A stretch of 9,362 nt of DNA from an uncultured Isosphaeraceae bacterium (GTDB lineage: Bacteria; Planctomycetota; Planctomycetia; Isosphaerales; Isosphaeraceae). The notes below the pieces were generated by a model. That model made no database searches and was not told where the DNA came from. It saw only the letters and a program-made list of their open reading frames with translations. A program made the translations under genes and the position numbers. Location of the stretch: positions 1 through 9,362 of the forward strand of contig CALCIC010000956.1 of assembly GCA_937907405.1 (NCBI GenBank). The letters are read 5' to 3'. Shown piece by piece: positions 6,476 to 9,362 of the stretch. Each line of letters begins with the position of its first letter. Position 1 is the stretch's first letter.

Positions 6476-6907
6476 ATGCGAATCATGGGACTACTCAAGG
6501 CCGACGAGCACTCCGAGGCCGGCGCACCGCCCAGCATGGAGCTGATGGAGCGGATGGGGAGGTTCGTCGAGGAGATCACCAGGGCCGGCGTGATGCTCGG
6601 CAGCGACGGGCTCAAGCCGACTTCGGCGGGGAAGCGCGTCCGGCTGGCCGACGGCAAGGTCACCGTGACCGACGGACCGTTCACCGAGTCGAAGGAGCTG
6701 ATCGCCTCGTACGCCCTGTTCCAGGTCGAGACGATGGAAGAGGCGGTCAAATGGACCACCCGGTTCCTGGAAGTCCTGGGGGGGGGCCAATGCGAGCTCC
6801 GGCCGCTGTTCGAGGCGTCGGACTTCTCGCCCGAGTCGTTCCCCCCCGAGGCGGCGGCCCGCGAGGAAGCGACGCGCAAGGAGATGGCGCGGAACGCCCT
6901 CAAATAG
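6476..6907 (+). CDS. DGPF-domain (YCII-related) protein 2
   Basis: A 143-residue paralogue of the preceding protein. It has VTDGPFTESKE (64-74), AGVMLGSDGLKPTS (37-50) and YALFQVETMEEAVKW (79-93), in the same order as the first copy. The shared core pattern is AGVxLxxDGLxPxSxGxRV, then VTDGPFxExKE, then a QV...EEAVxW segment. The C-terminal third diverges: this copy ends in an acidic and basic helix (PPEAAAREEATRKEMARNALK region) without counterpart in protein 1. The start is set at ATG 6476 with GGAG (6464-6467) 8 nt upstream and homology beginning at once; an in-frame ATG at 6413 would add 21 residues without homology. It lies 53 nt before the sigma-factor gene. Two DGPF proteins next to one ECF42-type sigma factor is a known arrangement; heteromer formation is possible but unproven. 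Confidence 0.9.
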   Translation: MRIMGLLKADEHSEAGAPPSMELMERMGRFVEEITRAGVMLGSDGLKPTSAGKRVRLADGKVTVTDGPFTESKELIASYALFQVETMEEAVKWTTRFLEVLGGGQCELRPLFEASDFSPESFPPEAAAREEATRKEMARNALK

Positions 6908-6946
6908 CGGCTCTGGGCGTCGCCTCGCGTGCGGGAGTCGAATTGG

Positions 6947-6952
6947 TATAAT
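6947..6952 (+). promoter_or_regulatory. Candidate housekeeping -10 box, possible leaderless start
   Basis: TATAAT, preceded by TTGG, is a perfect sigma-70-type -10 hexamer in an otherwise GC-rich 53-nt gap. Its last base is 8 nt from the ATG of the sigma-factor gene (6961), so a start point at the usual distance would put +1 at or within about 2 nt of the start codon. No Shine-Dalgarno-like purine run occurs in CGGCCGCC before the ATG, which agrees with a leaderless mRNA. No good -35 hexamer is visible. Confidence 0.5.
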
Positions 6953-6960
6953 CGGCCGCC

Positions 6961-8211
6961 ATGACGGCTCCCCACATCCATCGCGCGATCGACGCGGTCT
7001 GGAGAATCGAATCGGCCCGGCTGATCGCCGGCCTCGCGCGGATCGTGCGCGACGTCGGCGCGGCCGAGGATCTCGCCCAGGACGCCCTCCTCGCCGCGCT
7101 CCAGCAATGGCCCGAGTCGGGCGTCCCGAACAACCCGGGCGCCTGGCTCATGGCCGTCGCCAAGAATCGGGCGGTCGACCACGTGCGGCGGAACCGGCTG
7201 ATCGATCGTAAACATGAAGATATCGGCCGCACTCTGACATCCGCAAATCATGACGCCCCTGTGGATCTCGACGACGACGTCGGAGACGACCTGCTGCGGC
7301 TGATCTTCACCGTCTGCCATCCCATCCTTTCGACCGAGGCGCGGGCGGCGCTTGCGCTTCGGCTGCTCTGCGGGTTGACGACCGACGAGATCGCCCGGGC
7401 GTTCCTCGTCTCGGAGCCGACCGTCGCTCAGCGGATCGTCCGGGCCAAGCGGACCCTCGCGGAGAAGTCGATTCCCTTCGAGGTCCCACGGGGCGAGGAT
7501 CGGAGCGGCAGGCTGGCCTCGGTCCTGGAGGTCGTCTACCTGGTCTTCAACGAGGGCTACACGGCCACCGCCGGTGACGACTGGACGCGCCCGACGCTCT
7601 GCGAGGAGGCCCTGCGGCTGGGGAGAATCCTGGCTGAGCTGACCCCGGACGAACCCGAGGTCCACGGCCTGGTCGCGCTCATGGAGATCCAGTCGTCGCG
7701 GTCGAGGGCCCGCGTGGGGCCGTCGGGCGAGCCCGTCCTGCTGCTCGATCAGGACCGCTCGCGGTGGGACCACCTCCTCATCCGTCGCGGGCTCGCGGCC
7801 CTCGATCGGGCCTCGAAGATCGGGGGTCTCGGATCGTACGCCCTCCAGGCGGCAATCGCCGCGTGCCACGCCCGGGCGGTCGTCCCCGAGGCCACCGACT
7901 GGGCCGAGATCGCCCGGCTTTACGCCGAGTTGGCCCGGGTCGCCCCGTCGCCCGTGGTCGAGCTCAACCGCGCGGTGGCGGTCGCGATGGCCTTCGGGCC
8001 GCAAGCCGGACTCGACCTCGTCGACGCCCTGGGCGACGTGCCGGCGCTGCGAGACTACCACCTGCTGCCGACCGTCCGGGGCGACTTCCTCGCCAGGCTC
8101 GGCCGCAAGGACGAGGCCCGCCTGGAGTTCTCGCGGGCCGCCGATCTTACCCGCAACGCCCGCGAGCGGGCGCTGCTGCTGGATCGAGCCCGGGACTGCC
8201 GCTCCTCCTAG
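6961..8211 (+). CDS. ECF42-type RNA polymerase sigma factor with DUF6596/TPR-like C-terminal extension
   Basis: 416 residues, about twice the size of a minimal ECF sigma factor. Region sigma-2 spans about 10-80 (VWRIESARLIAGLARIV; AAEDLAQDALLAAL; PGAWLMAVAKNRAVDHVRR), and sigma-4 about 110-168 with the helix-turn-helix LTTDEIARAFLVSEPTVAQR (139-158). The extension begins with the DUF6596-type segment (about 185-285, with VYLVFNEGY at 192-200) and continues as TPR-like helices (about 290-410, with YALQAAIAACHA and PVVELNRAVAVAMA). In the ECF42 group this extension, rather than a separate anti-sigma factor, is thought to control activity; none is encoded nearby. ECF42 genes are typically adjacent to DGPF genes, as here, and the usual N-terminus supports ATG 6961. 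It may be read both from its own TATAAT (6947) and from the ECF42-like promoter at 5900, which would give positive autoregulation. Its TAG stop lies in the terminal repeat of the following element. Confidence 0.95.
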   Translation: MTAPHIHRAIDAVWRIESARLIAGLARIVRDVGAAEDLAQDALLAALQQWPESGVPNNPGAWLMAVAKNRAVDHVRRNRLIDRKHEDIGRTLTSANHDAPVDLDDDVGDDLLRLIFTVCHPILSTEARAALALRLLCGLTTDEIARAFLVSEPTVAQRIVRAKRTLAEKSIPFEVPRGEDRSGRLASVLEVVYLVFNEGYTATAGDDWTRPTLCEEALRLGRILAELTPDEPEVHGLVALMEIQSSRSRARVGPSGEPVLLLDQDRSRWDHLLIRRGLAALDRASKIGGLGSYALQAAIAACHARAVVPEATDWAEIARLYAELARVAPSPVVELNRAVAVAMAFGPQAGLDLVDALGDVPALRDYHLLPTVRGDFLARLGRKDEARLEFSRAADLTRNARERALLLDRARDCRSS

Positions 8212-8403
8212 AGCGGTTTCCTGATGGGTTGCGCGGTTCGCCCTGTGGAGTGCGGGAGCTTGCTCCCGCGCGTAATGCGTGTTGGAAGCGGCGGCAAGCC
8301 GCCGCACTCCACGACCCGTGGGACCGACGTCTTGGATTGCAAGACATGCTTCATTTCGGACTCAGACCATTCTTGTAGGCGAGCCGAAAGCAAACCGCTC
8401 TAG
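8208..8403. mobile_element. MITE-like 196-bp element with 12-bp terminal inverted repeats
   Basis: CTAGAGCGGTTT at 8208-8219 is matched by its exact reverse complement AAACCGCTCTAG at 8392-8403. The element fills precisely the space between the convergent sigma-factor and MoaD-like genes. The sigma stop codon TAG (8209-8211) is part of the left repeat, and the MoaD-like stop (8404-8406 on the minus strand) directly abuts the right repeat. The right end reads CTAGCTAG, which could include a short target duplication, but because CTAG is its own complement this cannot be settled here. The interior has no transposase and carries nested hairpins. Repeats of this style (gcggcggcaagccgccgc with flanking GCACTCC) are, as I recall, frequent in planctomycete and verrucomicrobial intergenic DNA. 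The inverted repeats are seen; mobility is inferred. Confidence 0.55.
8245..8312. terminator. Nested stem-loops, possible bidirectional terminator or REP-like unit
   Basis: An outer 10-bp perfect stem, GTGGAGTGCG (8245-8254) with CGCACTCCAC (8303-8312), encloses two near-perfect hairpins: GCGGGAGC-tt-GCTCCCGC (8252-8269) and GCGGCGGC-aa-GCCGCCGC (8288-8305). The arms overlap by a few bases, so the outer and inner folds partly compete. Lying between two convergent genes, it is well placed to stop transcription from both sides, but there is no U-tract, so it is not a classic intrinsic terminator. Confidence 0.4.
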
Positions 8404-8700
8404 CTAGCCGCCGGCCATCGCGCCGACGATCAGGAACGGCTCGTCTCCCAGGGCGACCGCGTCGGGCAGGGGGGCGTCGGGCGGGTCGTGCGACAGGTCC
8501 TCCTGGCATGCATAAAATCTCACGAATGCCCTTCGTCGATGCGTGACGTGGTCCCGGATCGTCCCTCGGAGGACCGGGTGGACGGCCTCGAGCGCGTTCA
8601 GGACGGCGGCCTGGGTGACCGGCCCCTCGACGTCCAGCGCCACCTCGCCGGAGACGCGCGCAAGCGTTTTCAGATGAGTCGGCAACGCCACGCGGATCAT
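8404..8700 (-). CDS. MoaD/ThiS-family ubiquitin-like small protein
   Basis: 98 residues, with the beta-grasp layout expected for MoaD/ThiS-like proteins: an initial strand (MIRVALPTHLKTLAR), a helix after the turn (VTQAAVLNALEAVHPVL, about 28-44), the basic middle RDHVTHRRRAFVRFY, and a C-terminus ending exactly in Gly-Gly (AMAGG). A terminal diglycine is the site that an E1-like enzyme adenylates and converts to a thiocarboxylate in sulfur carriers, so the tail is compatible with function. No E1-like partner or molybdopterin or thiamin gene is in the window. Its ATG (8700-8698) shares one base with the TGA of the upstream propeller gene (TGATG), and GGAGGT (complement of 8713-8718) lies 12 nt upstream inside that gene, so translation is probably coupled. 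MoaD-like genes paired with BNR-repeat propellers recur in bacteria; their joint role is unknown to me. Confidence 0.88.
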   Translation of the reverse strand: MIRVALPTHLKTLARVSGEVALDVEGPVTQAAVLNALEAVHPVLRGTIRDHVTHRRRAFVRFYACQEDLSHDPPDAPLPDAVALGDEPFLIVGAMAGG

Positions 8701-9362
8701 CACAGCGTCTGGACCTCCACGGAGAGGACGGCGGGGAGGTCGCGGACGATCGGCGCCCAGTCGTCGCCGGAATTCGACGACCCGTAGACCTGGCCGCCGG
8801 TGGTGCCGAAGTACACGCCGCAAGAATCGAGCGCGTCGACGGCCATGGCGTTGCGCAGCACGTTCACGTAGCAGTCGCTCTGGGGCAGCCCCTTGGTCAG
8901 CGGCTCCCAGTGCTCGCCACCGGTCCGGCTCCGGTAGACGCGGAGCTTGCCTTCCGGGGGGAAGTGCTCGGAGTCGCTCTTGATCGGCACGACGTAGATC
9001 GTCTCGGGCTCATGGGCGTGGACGTCGATCGGAAAGCCGAAGTCGGTCGGCAGGTCGCCGGAGATCTCGCGCCACGAGTCCCCGCCGTCGTCGCTCCGCA
9101 TCACGTCCCAGTGCTTCTGCATGAACAGCACGTCGGGGCGCGACGGATGCATCGCCATCCGGTGGACGCAGTGGCCCACCTCGGCGTTCGGGTCGGGGAT
9201 GTACAGCGAACTGAGCCCCCGGTTGATCGGCCGCCACGACTTGCCGCCGTCGTCGGTCCGGAACGCCCCGGCGGCCGAGATCGCGATGAACATCCGGTCG
9301 GGGTTCGTCGGGTCGACCAGGATCGTGTGCAGGCACATCCCCCCCGCGCCGGGCGCCCACGA
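8700..9362 (-). CDS. BNR/Asp-box beta-propeller protein (sialidase-like fold), C-terminal part
   Basis: The last 220 residues are visible; the frame is open to the right edge (the first visible residues are SWAPGAGGMCLHTIL), so the N-terminal part lies outside. At least four Asp-box-type repeats are seen, at roughly even spacing: RTDDGGKSW, RSDDGGDSW, RSRTGGEHW and SSNSGDDW. The first two are canonical S/T-x-D-x-G-x-x-W and the last two are degraded. Each closes a propeller blade, as in WD40/YVTN/BNR-like and exo-alpha-sialidase annotations. Asp-boxes are structural, and I see no catalytic Arg triad or nucleophile Tyr that would justify calling it a sialidase, so a binding or structural role is as likely. 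Its cell location is unknown because the N-terminus is missing. It overlaps the MoaD-like gene by one base and is its probable operon partner. Confidence 0.87.
   Translation of the reverse strand, partial: SWAPGAGGMCLHTILVDPTNPDRMFIAISAAGAFRTDDGGKSWRPINRGLSSLYIPDPNAEVGHCVHRMAMHPSRPDVLFMQKHWDVMRSDDGGDSWREISGDLPTDFGFPIDVHAHEPETIYVVPIKSDSEHFPPEGKLRVYRSRTGGEHWEPLTKGLPQSDCYVNVLRNAMAVDALDSCGVYFGTTGGQVYGSSNSGDDWAPIVRDLPAVLSVEVQTL

Noticed and set aside
5860..8307. 815-codon minus-strand open frame
   Set aside because: Despite its length it is opposite three well-identified genes and shows antisense composition with no domain.
8208..8393. 61-codon minus-strand frame filling the inverted-repeat element
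   Set aside because: Its sequence is a translation of the hairpin repeat (CGGLPPL and similar), with no ribosome site; such frames are typical false gene calls in repeated elements.
8701..8823. Longer start for the MoaD-like protein
   Set aside because: The added 41 residues would overlap the propeller gene and are Arg/Pro-rich shadow sequence; the TGATG junction and MIRVALP strand mark the true start.

Overview
The window is GC-rich and densely coded, and reads like a piece of a planctomycete chromosome, most likely of the Isosphaeraceae type. That placement is an inference from base composition, the mix of families (DUF2157 membrane protein, an ECF42-type sigma factor with DGPF partners, a MoaD/beta-propeller pair, an Uma2 relic) and a repeat of the 'gcggcggcaagccgccgc' kind; no rRNA or marker gene is present to prove it. 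No tRNA, rRNA, CRISPR array or transposase gene was seen.

Layout. Positions 1-1591 (minus strand) hold a DUF2157 integral membrane protein overlapping the start of a second small membrane protein that leaves the window. Positions 1699-2685 (minus) encode a coiled-coil protein of unknown function with a His/Asp-rich tail. A gene-poor gap of about 440 bases follows. Positions 3124-4308 (minus) hold a ketopantoate-reductase-family oxidoreductase, directly preceded by the wreck of an Uma2-type endonuclease gene. On the plus strand, 4572-5828 is a soluble bacterial cytochrome P450 with no redox partner nearby. Positions 5900-8211 (plus) form a regulatory module: two tandem DGPF (YCII-related) proteins and an ECF42-type sigma factor with a long C-terminal extension. 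A 196-bp inverted-repeat element fills exactly the space to the convergent minus-strand pair at 8404-9362: a MoaD/ThiS-like small protein ending in Gly-Gly and, upstream of it, a BNR/Asp-box beta-propeller that runs off the window.

The most informative part is the sigma-factor module. Upstream of the first DGPF gene lies TGTCGA-N17-CGAC, which matches the promoter I recall being reported for Streptomyces ECF42 sigma factors. The sigma gene itself has a perfect TATAAT 8 nt before its ATG and no Shine-Dalgarno, which suggests a housekeeping promoter giving a leaderless mRNA. The simple reading is that basal housekeeping transcription makes the sigma factor, which then activates the DGPF genes and, by read-through, itself. 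The 196-bp element also deserves attention: its 12-bp terminal inverted repeat contains the stop codon of the sigma gene, and it folds on paper into two hairpins inside an outer stem.
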